Shown here in pieces: positions 56,443-64,000 of a DNA stretch of 64,000 nucleotides (the stretch's first letter is position 1; every line of letters starts with the position of its first letter). Source of the stretch: CAVWZH01 sp963765285 (GTDB lineage Bacteria > Acidobacteriota > Terriglobia > Terriglobales > Acidobacteriaceae); NCBI GenBank assembly GCA_963765285.1, contig CAVXVR010000004.1, forward strand, positions 806,001 through 870,000, in the 5' to 3' direction. The position numbers and the translations under genes are program-made. The notes beneath the pieces were generated by a model. That model was given only the letters and a program-made list of their open reading frames with translations, had not been told where the DNA came from and searched no databases.

Positions 56443-57472
56443 AGACCACAGACCGTTCCTCAATCGTCGACCGGTCGTACACCTCTTCCGGCTCGTACAC
56501 CACTACCCGGCTGCCTTGGTTCGAGAAACCAAAAGGAACGCACAGCAGTTTCTTCAAACGGTCTCTCAGGGCCTGCCGCCGCTCTGGAGGAACATAGAAC
56601 AGCATGAAACCCCCGCCCCCGGCGCCGAGCAACTTGCCGCCCAGCGCGCCCGCGCTGAGTCCGGCTTCGTAAATCTCGTCGAGGTTGGCGTTCGAGATTT
56701 TCCCGGTCAGCGACCGCTTGATCTGCCAGCTTTCGTGCAACAGCCGCCCAAAATCGTCCAGCGACCGGTTGGAATTGGCGACAATCCCTTCCGCCTCGCC
56801 CACCAAGTGCAGCATCGTCTCTAATTCCTTCTGCTTGTGCGGCGTAATCCTGACCTGCTCGGTGGCGATTTCCGAAGCGATCCGCGAGAAGCCGGTGAAA
56901 TAAAGCGCCAAATGTTGTTCCAGATCCGCCAGCCGGTTCTGCGTGGTTAGAATCCGCTTCACTTCGAGCGTCCCATCCGGCCGGAAATCAATGCGGTTGA
57001 ATCCGCCATGCGCTGCGCTGGCCTGGTCCTGCGAGCCCACTGCTTCCTTCAGCAACTCCTGTTCCACGTGGATCGCGTCCGCGGTCAGCGAGTGTTTATC
57101 GCGCATCTGGTTCTTCAGCGCATAGAGAGCCAGCAGCAGACCTACCGTAAACGCCGAACTCGTGCCCAGGCCGGTTCGCGCGGGCAAGTCGGCGACGTGG
57201 TGAATCTCGACTCCGTCCTCGATCCCCATGAATTGCAGGCAGGCGCGCACCGAGGGATGTTGGATCGCATCGTTCTTGGCGACATTCTCCACTTTCGAAT
57301 ACGACACGCGGCTGTGGTACTCGAAAAACGGCGGCAACGGACGGCAAGTGATGTAGCAACACTTGTTGATGGTCGTCGACAGTACCGACCCGCCGTGCTC
57401 GCGGTACCAGACGGGATAGTCGGTGCCGCCGCCAAAAAACGAAACTCGCAGTGGAGTGCTGGTAATTACCAT
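56426..57472 (-). CDS. hddA: D-glycero-alpha-D-manno-heptose 7-phosphate kinase
   Basis: A 348-residue GHMP kinase that phosphorylates C1 of D-glycero-D-manno-heptose 7-phosphate on the way to GDP-heptose. STPLRVSFFGGGTDYPVWY opens it, ADLPARTGLGTSSAFTVGLL (about 94-113) is the ATP-binding motif, and LGGKLLGAGGGGFMLFYV is the third GHMP motif. The context with gmhB, gmhA and hddC in order supports the heptose assignment over other GHMP kinases (e.g. fucokinase). Intact. Its stop overlaps the start region of the downstream SDR gene by several bases. Confidence 0.93.
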   Translation of the reverse strand: MVITSTPLRVSFFGGGTDYPVWYREHGGSVLSTTINKCCYITCRPLPPFFEYHSRVSYSKVENVAKNDAIQHPSVRACLQFMGIEDGVEIHHVADLPARTGLGTSSAFTVGLLLALYALKNQMRDKHSLTADAIHVEQELLKEAVGSQDQASAAHGGFNRIDFRPDGTLEVKRILTTQNRLADLEQHLALYFTGFSRIASEIATEQVRITPHKQKELETMLHLVGEAEGIVANSNRSLDDFGRLLHESWQIKRSLTGKISNANLDEIYEAGLSAGALGGKLLGAGGGGFMLFYVPPERRQALRDRLKKLLCVPFGFSNQGSRVVVYEPEEVYDRSTIEERSVVYAQHV

Positions 57473-57526
57473 GTGCCTCGCCTTCCAGGTTCCCCGTGGA
57501 GGGATTGCTACTCGGGGTCGGTCTAA

Positions 57527-58099
57527 TTAAACGCTTACGCCGTTCAGCGCCCGCGGCGCGGGGATCGCTCGCGGAAACTCGAATATCTGGTGGATTGCGT
57601 CAAGCAGAGATTCGGCTACGACATCGGCTTTTCCCTGCCCGCTTTGGCCTTTGCTGATCAGCCGTGCCGTCCTGCATCCGGCACTCTTGCCGGCTGCAAT
57701 ATCAATATCGGAATCGCCGATCATCCATGATGCCGCCAGGTCGATCTCATGTTCGCGCGCCGCGGTCAACAGCATGCCCGGCGCCGGCTTGCGGCAACTG
57801 CATACCGGCGACTTTTCGTGTGGACAGTAGTAAATCGCGTCGATGATGGCTCCGGCCGCCGCCAGTTCGTCACGCATCCGTTCGTGCAGCGCATCCACGC
57901 CCGCCTCCGTCACCAGGCCCTTGGCCACGCAGCGTTGATTGCTGATCACAATCACCCGGAAGCCGGCTTCATTCAGCTTGGCGATCGCCGTGGCCACGTC
58001 CGGAAGAAACTGCATCTCGTCCCACCGGGTCACGTACTGGCCCTCCGGCGGCTTGCGGTTGATCACTCCGTCACGATCGAGAAACGCAGCTTTGTTCAT
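57527..58099 (-). CDS. gmhB: D-glycero-D-manno-heptose 1,7-bisphosphate 7-phosphatase
   Basis: A 190-residue HAD-IIIA phosphatase that removes the C7 phosphate from the heptose bisphosphate. The nucleophile motif is FLDRDGVINRK (Asp8, Asp10); the structural zinc motif CPH..CSC (Cys92, His94, Cys100, Cys102) is intact and typical of GmhB; ISNQ and GDSDIDIAAG are motifs II and III-IV. It starts inside the 3' end of gmhA (about 29 bases of overlap) and precedes hddA in the same transcript. Confidence 0.95.
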   Translation of the reverse strand: MNKAAFLDRDGVINRKPPEGQYVTRWDEMQFLPDVATAIAKLNEAGFRVIVISNQRCVAKGLVTEAGVDALHERMRDELAAAGAIIDAIYYCPHEKSPVCSCRKPAPGMLLTAAREHEIDLAASWMIGDSDIDIAAGKSAGCRTARLISKGQSGQGKADVVAESLLDAIHQIFEFPRAIPAPRALNGVSV

Positions 58100-58687
58100 G
58101 AAAAATTGTCTGCTCCACCAGCTCAGAAATCACGTGGCCGATCAGAATGTGGCATTCCTGAATGCGCGGCGTCTCGTTCGATGGCGCGCAGATGCAGTGA
58201 TCGGCTTCGTCCTTGATCTTTCCGCCCTTGCAGCCCGCCAGTCCCACCGTGTGCAAACCCATTTTCCGGGCCGACGCCAGCCCCGCACCACGTTCGGCGA
58301 ATTGCCGCTGGTCGAGATTCCGATGGCCACATCTCCCGCGCGCCCTAAAGCCTCAATCTGCCGTGAGAACACCAGGTCGAAACCGTAGTCATTTCCGATC
58401 GCCGTCACACACGACGTGTTCACCGATAAGGCCAGCGCCGGCAAAGCCGGCCGGTCGAACGCGAAGCGGCCCACAAATTCCGCCGCGATGTGCTGCGCAT
58501 CCGCCGCGCTGCCTCCGTTGCCGAACAGCAGCACTTTATTGCCGCGCTGCATCGCTTCCACCAGAACTTCGCTCACTCGGGCGATCGTGGCCACCGTTTC
58601 AGGGCTATTGAGCAGCTGTTCTTTCGCCGCAATCGACGCCCGAATCGAACTCACCACTCGCCGTTGAAAATCGTCTGTCTCTCTCAT
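58071..58687 (-). CDS. gmhA: D-sedoheptulose 7-phosphate isomerase, frameshifted
   Basis: Converts sedoheptulose 7-phosphate to D-glycero-D-manno-heptose 7-phosphate, the first step of heptose synthesis. SIS-domain motifs are MQRGNKVLLFGNGGSAADAQ, EFVGRFAFDRPALPALAL and DVAIGISTSGNSPNV. One base is misread or missing near 58,285; the continuation MGLHTVGLAGCKGGKIKD and RIQECHILIGHVISELVE are exactly the family's C-terminal motifs (Q and H at the active site), ending at 58071. About 205 residues, normal length. Cotranscribed with hddC upstream and gmhB downstream. The frameshift is probably a sequencing error. Confidence 0.9.
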
Positions 58688-58696
58688 CTGCTCTCC

Positions 58697-59497
58697 CTAC
58701 TCCGATCGCCTTGAGTCACCAGAGCCTTGCGCCGCCGCATACAACCGGTCGCACAGTCCTTGCGCCCGCGCATAGTCCTCCGGAGTCCCGATATCGATAA
58801 ACATCCCACGCTGCTCCAGGGCGTAAACACCGTGATTGAGCAGCCGGGGAAAAATGTCTTTCTCGAGACTCGCCGGCCCATCTGCTATGTGCTCGAAAAC
58901 CGAGCGCCCAAAAACGTAAACGCCCGCGTTCACCAGGCCAGGGCCGCCGCTGCCTGTCTTTTCCAGAAATCCCGTCACTCGGCTCGCGTCGTCCACCACC
59001 ACGGTCCCGTAGCGGCTGGTATTTTGCACTTCAAGCACAGCCATGCTCGCCACGCCACCGCGCTCTCGATGAAATCGCACCAACTCTGCGAAGTCGATTT
59101 CCAGAAACGAATCGCCATTCATGACCAGGAAGTCCGCAACACCTTTGAGATGCCGCTCCGCGAGCTTCACCGCGCCGGCCGTGCCGAGCGGCTCCGGCTC
59201 CTGCGAGTATTCGATCTCCACGCCCCACGCCCGGCCGTCACCGAATTCGTTTTCAATCTGATCAGCCAGGTATCCCGTACACATCACCAGACGGCGCACC
59301 CCCTGAAACCGCAACTGCCGCACCAGCAACTCCAGAAACGACCGCTTGCCCACCGCGGCCAACGGCTTCGGCGCACCGGGCACCACCGAACGCAGCCGCG
59401 TTCCCTTCCCGCCCACCAGCAACACGGCGTGAACATCGAGCATTTTGCCCGCAGGAATCTTCGCCTTCTTCGGCAAACTGGATGACAAGACGTCCAC
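58697..59497 (-). CDS. hddC: D-glycero-alpha-D-manno-heptose 1-phosphate guanylyltransferase-type nucleotidyltransferase
   Basis: A 266-residue sugar-phosphate nucleotidyltransferase with AVLLVGGKGTRLRSVVPGAP, the GXGTRL motif of the family. EPLGTAGAVKLAERHL and FLVMNGDSFLEIDF (DS metal site) follow, then the C-terminal MFIDIGTPEDYARAQ. Gene order (epimerase, this gene, gmhA, gmhB, hddA) matches the GDP-D-alpha-D-heptose pathway, so GTP is the most likely donor; a CTP or UTP enzyme is not excluded by sequence alone. The GTG start at 59497 overlaps the upstream stop (TAGTG), indicating coupling; the ATG 18 residues in is an alternative. Confidence 0.85.
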   Translation of the reverse strand: MDVLSSSLPKKAKIPAGKMLDVHAVLLVGGKGTRLRSVVPGAPKPLAAVGKRSFLELLVRQLRFQGVRRLVMCTGYLADQIENEFGDGRAWGVEIEYSQEPEPLGTAGAVKLAERHLKGVADFLVMNGDSFLEIDFAELVRFHRERGGVASMAVLEVQNTSRYGTVVVDDASRVTGFLEKTGSGGPGLVNAGVYVFGRSVFEHIADGPASLEKDIFPRLLNHGVYALEQRGMFIDIGTPEDYARAQGLCDRLYAAAQGSGDSRRSE

Positions 59498-60444
59498 TAC
59501 AGCACCCGGTCCCAGTACTCGAGCATCGACTCCAGGGTTTGCTCAATCCGGCGAATCGGCTTCCATCCGGTGTCTTTGCGGATTTTTTTGGTGCTGCCAA
59601 AAATGATTTTCTCGTCCGAAGGCCGCATCAGCTGGGCAGCCTGCTGCACCTCAACTTTGACCCCGGAGAGCCGGATGGCCATCCGCAACAGTTCGCCAAT
59701 CTCATGCGTGTCAGTCGCGCACAGGTTGTAAGCCTCGCCCCGCTTGCCCTTCAAGGCCGCGAGATAAAACCCGCGCACCGTGTCATTCACGTCCAGAAAG
59801 GCGCGCAGCGGCTTCAGGTTCCCCACTTCAATCACCGGCGGCTGTAGCCCCTTCCTGATCCGGATCAACTGCCGCACAAAATCCGACGGCGCATCATTCG
59901 TCTTGCCCGGGCCCGTCGTATTGAACAACCGCAGGTTCACTGCCGGGATCTTGTAGTCCAGGAAATACTCGCGCGCGATCAGATCCAGACACACTTTGCT
60001 GATGCCGTAGGGATGCAGCGGCCGAAGCGGTTGCTCTTCTGTCACCGGTATCGCGGCCGGGGGCACATGTCCATACTCGGCGCTCGAGCAGGCCGAGACC
60101 ACCACCGCAGGACGCTTCATGTGCCGCAAAGCCTCGAACAGATGCAGCGAACCCATGATGTTCGATTCGAACGTCGAAACCGGGTCCGCCCACGAGACCG
60201 TGGGCAAGCTCTGCGCCCCCAGATGGAACACATGCGTGGGCTGGTACTGTTTGAAAAGCTGCTCCACCCGCTGGCCGTTGGCCAGGTCGCACTGCACGAA
60301 TTCCAGATTCCGCAGCTTGGGGAACGAATTCGCGCCGTGCAGACGGTATCCGCCAATCACGTTCCATCCTTTGGCTTGCAGGAATTTCGCCAGATGGGAG
60401 CCAATAAATCCCTCTGCACCAGTGACTAAGGCAGTCTTCTTCAT
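59497..60444 (-). CDS. GDP-sugar 4,6-dehydratase/4-reductase-like SDR (GMD/RMD/DmhA family)
   Basis: A 315-residue extended SDR. TALVTGAEGFIGSHLAKFL is the cofactor motif; SACSSAEYG (catalytic Ser region) and HPYGISKVCLDLIAREYFL (YxxxK) follow; RLFNTTGPGK and PLRAFLDVNDTVRGFYLA match the GDP-mannose 4,6-dehydratase / GDP-4-keto-6-deoxymannose reductase family. Leading the heptose gene block and coupled to hddC (one-base stop/start overlap), it may act on GDP-mannose or GDP-heptose to give a 6-deoxy sugar, as DmhA-type enzymes do. Which of these applies is not determinable by eye. Confidence 0.85.
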   Translation of the reverse strand: MKKTALVTGAEGFIGSHLAKFLQAKGWNVIGGYRLHGANSFPKLRNLEFVQCDLANGQRVEQLFKQYQPTHVFHLGAQSLPTVSWADPVSTFESNIMGSLHLFEALRHMKRPAVVVSACSSAEYGHVPPAAIPVTEEQPLRPLHPYGISKVCLDLIAREYFLDYKIPAVNLRLFNTTGPGKTNDAPSDFVRQLIRIRKGLQPPVIEVGNLKPLRAFLDVNDTVRGFYLAALKGKRGEAYNLCATDTHEIGELLRMAIRLSGVKVEVQQAAQLMRPSDEKIIFGSTKKIRKDTGWKPIRRIEQTLESMLEYWDRVL

Positions 60445-60549
60445 GGAATGGATTCGATTAGGAAAGCCGGGGATTTCGCTAAGGTTTAGTTCTTGCTGCG
60501 CTGGTTTTCAACGCAAGCGGGGAGGTGATGAGATGCTCTTCGGTTCTTC

Positions 60550-60579
60550 TTATTGCTGGTCCAATTATTGCTGGTCCAA
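60550..60579. repeat. Perfect 15-base tandem duplication
   Basis: The 15-mer TTATTGCTGGTCCAA occurs twice, back to back, at 60550-60564 and 60565-60579. It lies just downstream of the beta-helix gene's stop (- strand) and upstream of the SDR gene. Two copies only; probably a small slippage duplication with no assigned function. Confidence 0.7.
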
Positions 60580-60590
60580 CATTTTCGCGG

Positions 60591-61856
60591 CTACTGGACC
60601 TGGGCCGCTAAATTGCTTGGGGGTTGCGGTCCCTGGGCCTGAGACCCACCACCGGTGGGAAGCCCGTTGGCATCCAGTGGATACGGATAAGTGAACGCGG
60701 TGTAAGAGTACGTGGTCGAGCAAGTATCGCCGCTCAACTCCTGGCGCGACAACGTGCTGGGCTGTTGCGCGGAAACGAAGTAATCGCGGTTGAGCTGGAT
60801 TCCGCCTTCATCCACGCCGACCGCCATATCCGCGCTGTTGCCCCAGAAGTATGCCGGACTGCTGTTCACAGATCCGCACACTGCGTGACCGTTTGTATTT
60901 CCGTTGATTCCACTTCCCACCTGGTACGCCAGCGGCCAGCTCCCGGTGTCTTCCTCCTCCAGGGCAATTCCGCCCGCGGCTTGGTTGGCCCCTGAGTGGG
61001 TGTTGCCGTAAACCACGCCGCTTCCGCCACGCAGGTGGATGTATTCATCCATGCTGGCGTTGGCCACGTTAGTGTTGAAGGTGTTGTTATAAATTTCCCA
61101 CCAGCGCGCTCCCACCATTCCCGCGGTGCCGTGCTGGTCCACATGGACCATATTCATTGTGTTGTGGCGGAACACCGTGCGCGCACCGTAGTAAGACTGC
61201 AGTGCAGCCGTTCCCCAGTAGTACGCCGGATTCCCGGTGGCGTTATAGGTAAACGTATTGTCCTCGAGAAACAACATGTTGGCGCTGCCCGGTGTGACGC
61301 TGTCCTGCCAGCCCGCGTTACTCGATGGTCCGGCGCCCAGATTGTGAACCATTTCCGCCGAAGCGCCGGCGGTGAAACCGTTGTGATCGATCAAACCCGG
61401 GGCGTTCCCGTCCGCCGAAATAAACGTGCTCGCGTCGCCGGCGCTGAATGTATTGTGGTCGACGCGGAAAGCAAATGTGGTAGTCGAACCGTGCGTTTTG
61501 ATCGGACTCTGGCTGTCGTTCACCACCCCGCTGGTCACGATCGTAAATCCGGTGAATCGGGTCGCGGCAGAAGCCGTCGGCGTAATATCGAATGCATTGT
61601 GCGCGCTGGTGGTGATCGTGGTGTTTCCCCCGCCGTTGATGGTGATGGCCTTGGTGTTAGGCACAGTCACCGTCGTCGTATAGGTGCACGACCCGCCGGG
61701 AACCAACACCGTGTCTCCGGTGTTGGCCGAATTTACCGCCGTCTGCACCGCCGATGACGAGCAGGACGCAGCCGTAACCGTCGCGGCGCCCGCCAGCTGC
61801 CAGGACACCGAGACACAAAACACCAACAGGGGAAAAGCCAAAGCTTTGCTGGTCAT
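60591..61856 (-). CDS. Secreted beta-helix protein
   Basis: From the ATG at 61856 (MTSKALAFPLLVFCVSVSW), 421 residues with a signal peptide ending near LAGA. The start of the fold, CSSSAVQTAVNSANTGDTV, is followed by a run of beta-helix turns: ITINGGGNTTITTSA, FRVDHNTFSAGDAS, GLIDHNGFTAGASAE, FLEDNTFTYNATGNP and EIYNNTFNTNV. Cys residues in several places support an extracellular location. No catalytic residues assigned. Its C-terminus, GPQPPSNLAAQVQ, closely resembles that of the 46.9-kb beta-helix protein. It sits between the GDP-heptose block and a terminal glycosyltransferase pair. Confidence 0.8.
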   Translation of the reverse strand: MTSKALAFPLLVFCVSVSWQLAGAATVTAASCSSSAVQTAVNSANTGDTVLVPGGSCTYTTTVTVPNTKAITINGGGNTTITTSAHNAFDITPTASAATRFTGFTIVTSGVVNDSQSPIKTHGSTTTFAFRVDHNTFSAGDASTFISADGNAPGLIDHNGFTAGASAEMVHNLGAGPSSNAGWQDSVTPGSANMLFLEDNTFTYNATGNPAYYWGTAALQSYYGARTVFRHNTMNMVHVDQHGTAGMVGARWWEIYNNTFNTNVANASMDEYIHLRGGSGVVYGNTHSGANQAAGGIALEEEDTGSWPLAYQVGSGINGNTNGHAVCGSVNSSPAYFWGNSADMAVGVDEGGIQLNRDYFVSAQQPSTLSRQELSGDTCSTTYSYTAFTYPYPLDANGLPTGGGSQAQGPQPPSNLAAQVQ

Positions 61857-62085
61857 GAGGGTTATTTTGGGACCCCTGCATTCGCCTTCTGGGGGTACCC
61901 TGTTACACACCTTATGCCGCCCGACGCCCTGACCTCAAGACACAGAGGTACATCGGCCAGGTACCAGAAGGACATCTGGACTACTGGGTCCGGCCGCGAA
62001 AGCTTCAGGGTCTTTCGGCACGTGCTGGGGCACCCGGCAGGGCTAAAGCATCCCGCCGGCTCGCCCGATTCTACATGCCTCCGTC

Positions 62086-63115
62086 TCATATCCCCAAGCC
62101 GTCCGCGAACCTGCGCTTTTCGATGCGAAACAACGCGTTGTCCCAGAAAAACAGAAAAGCCCATTTAATCTGCGGCAGGAACAATTGTGCGCGTTTGGCT
62201 AAATCCCACCCCGCCAGATCTTTGATCCAGCGATACTTCCAGGGCAGCCGTGGAGGCTCCAGATGCCCGCCCAAGTCGCGCGCGCGCTGGTGCATCTGTT
62301 CGACGATGTCGAGCCGCAGGGGATAAAACGTGATGAGGTAGTTCTGCAGATACTGCACGCAGGCCGCCCGCGTCTGGGCGGTGTCCTCGAGCGACCGCAG
62401 ATAACCCATGTGGAGTTGCATCGAGTGCCACAACCCTTCCAATTTCCGGTCCGACCGCCCGACGTGGCTGAGGCGCGCTCCCTGCACTTCCCGGTAATAC
62501 ACTTTGGATTCGCCCACAAAACGGACACTTTGCGTGGCCAGCAGGACGCGGCAAAAGTACTCGCCGTCGTCGTCTGAAATCATGTTGATGTCCCACGGGC
62601 CGGCGGCATCGGTCAGCTCCCGGCTCACCAGCCAGACCGCGGTTTGCATGAAGATCCGCTGTTCCAGTTTCCGCCGCAGAAACTCCGCCGGCGTCAGATC
62701 ACACCACAACGCGTTGGGAATGAACTGCGCCCGGTAGGGCCGGTACATGAAAAATCCCCATGACGAAGACAGCAGAGTCCGCGGGTTGGGCTCGCTGCCG
62801 AGCGCATCCATCTGGCGCGTAATCTTGTCCGGCGCCAGCAGATCGTCCGCGTCCAGCCATTGAATGTAATCTCCCTGGCTCAGAGATAGAGCTTTGTTTC
62901 TCGCCGCCGCGGCGCCCTGGTTCTCCTGCCGCACCACTTGCACCGACTTGCCGGCAAACTGCTGGGCCACGGCCAGGGTTTGATCTCTGGAGCCGTCATC
63001 GACCACGATGATTTCCTTGCGCTCCCAGGTCTGCGCCGCTGGCAGACTGCAGGGTCTCCGCCATCCATTTCTCCGCGTTGTAAGCCGGAATCAGTATCGA
63101 CACCAACGGCTTCAT
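62086..63115 (-). CDS. GT2 family glycosyltransferase, frameshifted near the start
   Basis: The ATG at 63115 gives KPLVSILIPAYNAEKWMAE before a frameshift near 63,050; the continuation, KEIIVVDDGSRDQTLAVAQQ, IQWLDADDLLAPDKI and SDDDGEYFCRVLLAT, carries the GT2 nucleotide-binding and acidic motifs. The C-terminal part (KWAFLFFWDNALFRIEKRRF) is hydrophobic then basic. About 343 residues. Its start overlaps the stop of the upstream GT4 gene by four bases (ATGA), so they are translationally coupled. Sugar unknown. Confidence 0.85.
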
Positions 63116-64000
63116 GAAGGCCTCGCGATTAGTTCTTCATACACGCTTCTGGTCATATCGCTGACAGTCTCCCAGGAATGAAGTTTCTCTGCCTGCTCGC
63201 GGATGTCCGGCCGCCGCCGCTCCAGAGTCTGGAAGAGATCACTTTCAAAATATCTGCCCAGCGCCCTGGCCAGGTCAGTGGAATCGCAGGGTTTACACAG
63301 AAAGCCGTTTCCACCATCGACGATGTCGTCCTTCAGCGAGCCTACGTCGGTCGCCACCACCGGCAAACCGAAGCTGTGCGCCAGAAACAACACGCCGCTT
63401 TGGAACACGTGGGTGTAAGGCAAAGCCAGCACATCCGCAGCCTTGAAATACAGTTCCGTGTCTTCATCCGGTATGTATTGGATCTTCTGGATCACCTGTC
63501 CAGTTTTGATTTGGCTTTCGATGGTGCGTTGAATCTGGCCCAGATAGTCCTCGTTACCCTTCAAAGGATTTCCGGCAATAATCAGCCGGTATTCCGGATG
63601 CCCGGCAGCAAGCTGCTGAAACGCCTCAGCCAGGTATTCGAGCCCTTTATACGGACGGATCGCGCCGAAAAACAGAATGGTTTTATCCCCGTTTTCGATG
63701 CCTAGTCGCCGCTTCGCTTCCCGGGGAGTAAGCGCCGTATCCGGCACCGCGTTGTTGATACCGAACGGAATCACGGTGACCGCATCCTCCCGCACGCCGA
63801 AATCCTGGAGCAGCTCGTTTCTCATCTTCTCGGTATGGACAAAAATGTGATCCGCAAGCCGGTATTGCACTCGGAGTGTCAGGCGGTTGAGCCACGAATC
63901 GTTTCCGTCTCTCTTGCCCGCATTCACGTTGTGCGCGGTGCGGACAACCTTCTTCCCCAGAATCCGGTAAAACAACGCCAGAATCGTTCGGTCAAAATAC
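63112..64000 (-). CDS. GT4 family glycosyltransferase (5' end outside window)
   Basis: The frame is open to the window edge, reading YFDRTILALFYRILG before the TTG at 63975, so the gene begins beyond 64000. About 296 residues are visible. RILGKKVVRTAHNVNAG and DHIFVHTEKMRNELLQDFGV match the N-terminal half of GT-B glycosyltransferases; the C-terminal half has TILFFGAIRPYKGLEYLAEA, YRLIIAGNP and VLALPYTHVFQSGVLFLAH with the E/S-type donor-site region. Retaining mechanism and cytoplasmic location follow from the family. It overlaps the GT2 gene start by four bases. Confidence 0.92.
   Translation of the reverse strand, partial: YFDRTILALFYRILGKKVVRTAHNVNAGKRDGNDSWLNRLTLRVQYRLADHIFVHTEKMRNELLQDFGVREDAVTVIPFGINNAVPDTALTPREAKRRLGIENGDKTILFFGAIRPYKGLEYLAEAFQQLAAGHPEYRLIIAGNPLKGNEDYLGQIQRTIESQIKTGQVIQKIQYIPDEDTELYFKAADVLALPYTHVFQSGVLFLAHSFGLPVVATDVGSLKDDIVDGGNGFLCKPCDSTDLARALGRYFESDLFQTLERRRPDIREQAEKLHSWETVSDMTRSVYEELIARPS

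Overview
The window looks like a chromosomal stretch from an acidobacterium (Acidobacteriota, probably class Terriglobia). This is inferred, not proven. The reasons are fairly high GC, a dense set of secreted proteins built from ASH / choice-of-anchor D repeats that end in a fibronectin type III (FN3) domain, a PQQ-propeller-like secreted protein, CHB_HEX_C (chitobiase C-terminal-like) and IPT/TIG modules, an exosortase, and a long polysaccharide locus. I see no rRNA, tRNA, CRISPR array, transposase or phage gene.

Region 1 (1-15.8 kb, mostly + strand) holds extracellular and cell-surface proteins: four ASH-FN3 paralogues in a row (2-1624, 1770-4334, 6041-7322, 7504-8455) and a fifth as a lipoprotein (13926-14936). 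Between them lie a membrane glycosyltransferase of the GT22/Alg9 type (4417-5884), a large minus-strand propeller/CHB_HEX/TIG/ASH protein (8523-12842), a small NTF2-like protein and a small exported protein. Region 2 (15.7-19.7 kb, - strand) has dTDP-sugar genes rfbC and rfbA, then an exosortase and a Tat-exported aminotransferase-fold protein in which the PLP lysine position is alanine. Region 3 (19.8-26.7 kb) is one giant secreted mosaic. Its N-terminal domain has all the copper and Cys-Tyr ligands of a galactose/glyoxal oxidase, followed by seven FN3 and three legume-lectin-like domains, four CHB_HEX modules and a C-terminal module shared with the 8.5-12.8 kb protein.

Region 4 (27.4-64 kb, all - strand) is a polysaccharide / O-antigen-type locus. 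It carries many GT2 glycosyltransferases, two separate ABC-2 exporter pairs of the Wzm/Wzt type (29.7-31.8 and 34.8-37.0 kb), a PIG-L deacetylase, a UGM-like flavoprotein and a CDP-sugar module (rfbF, rfbG, a SAF-type oxidoreductase, a 3,5-epimerase-like protein). Next come a NodB-type deacetylase, a FemAB/GNAT protein, an asparagine synthase, an alpha/alpha-barrel protein, two NAD(P)-dependent sugar-modifying enzymes, and a complete GDP-D-glycero-D-manno-heptose module (gmhA, hddA, gmhB, hddC, plus a GDP-sugar dehydratase/reductase-like gene). Two secreted beta-helix proteins sit inside it. The likely theme is synthesis of a glycan with CDP-, dTDP- and GDP-linked deoxy or heptose sugars on a lipid carrier, export by ABC transporters, and modification by deacetylases, amidotransfer and secreted beta-helix enzymes.

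An important caveat: at least fourteen genes, including members of otherwise intact pathways, are broken by single-base insertions or deletions that can be located by reading across frames. Most are probably sequencing or assembly errors rather than true pseudogenes. Gene spans below are given for the reconstructed genes, with the frameshifts noted.
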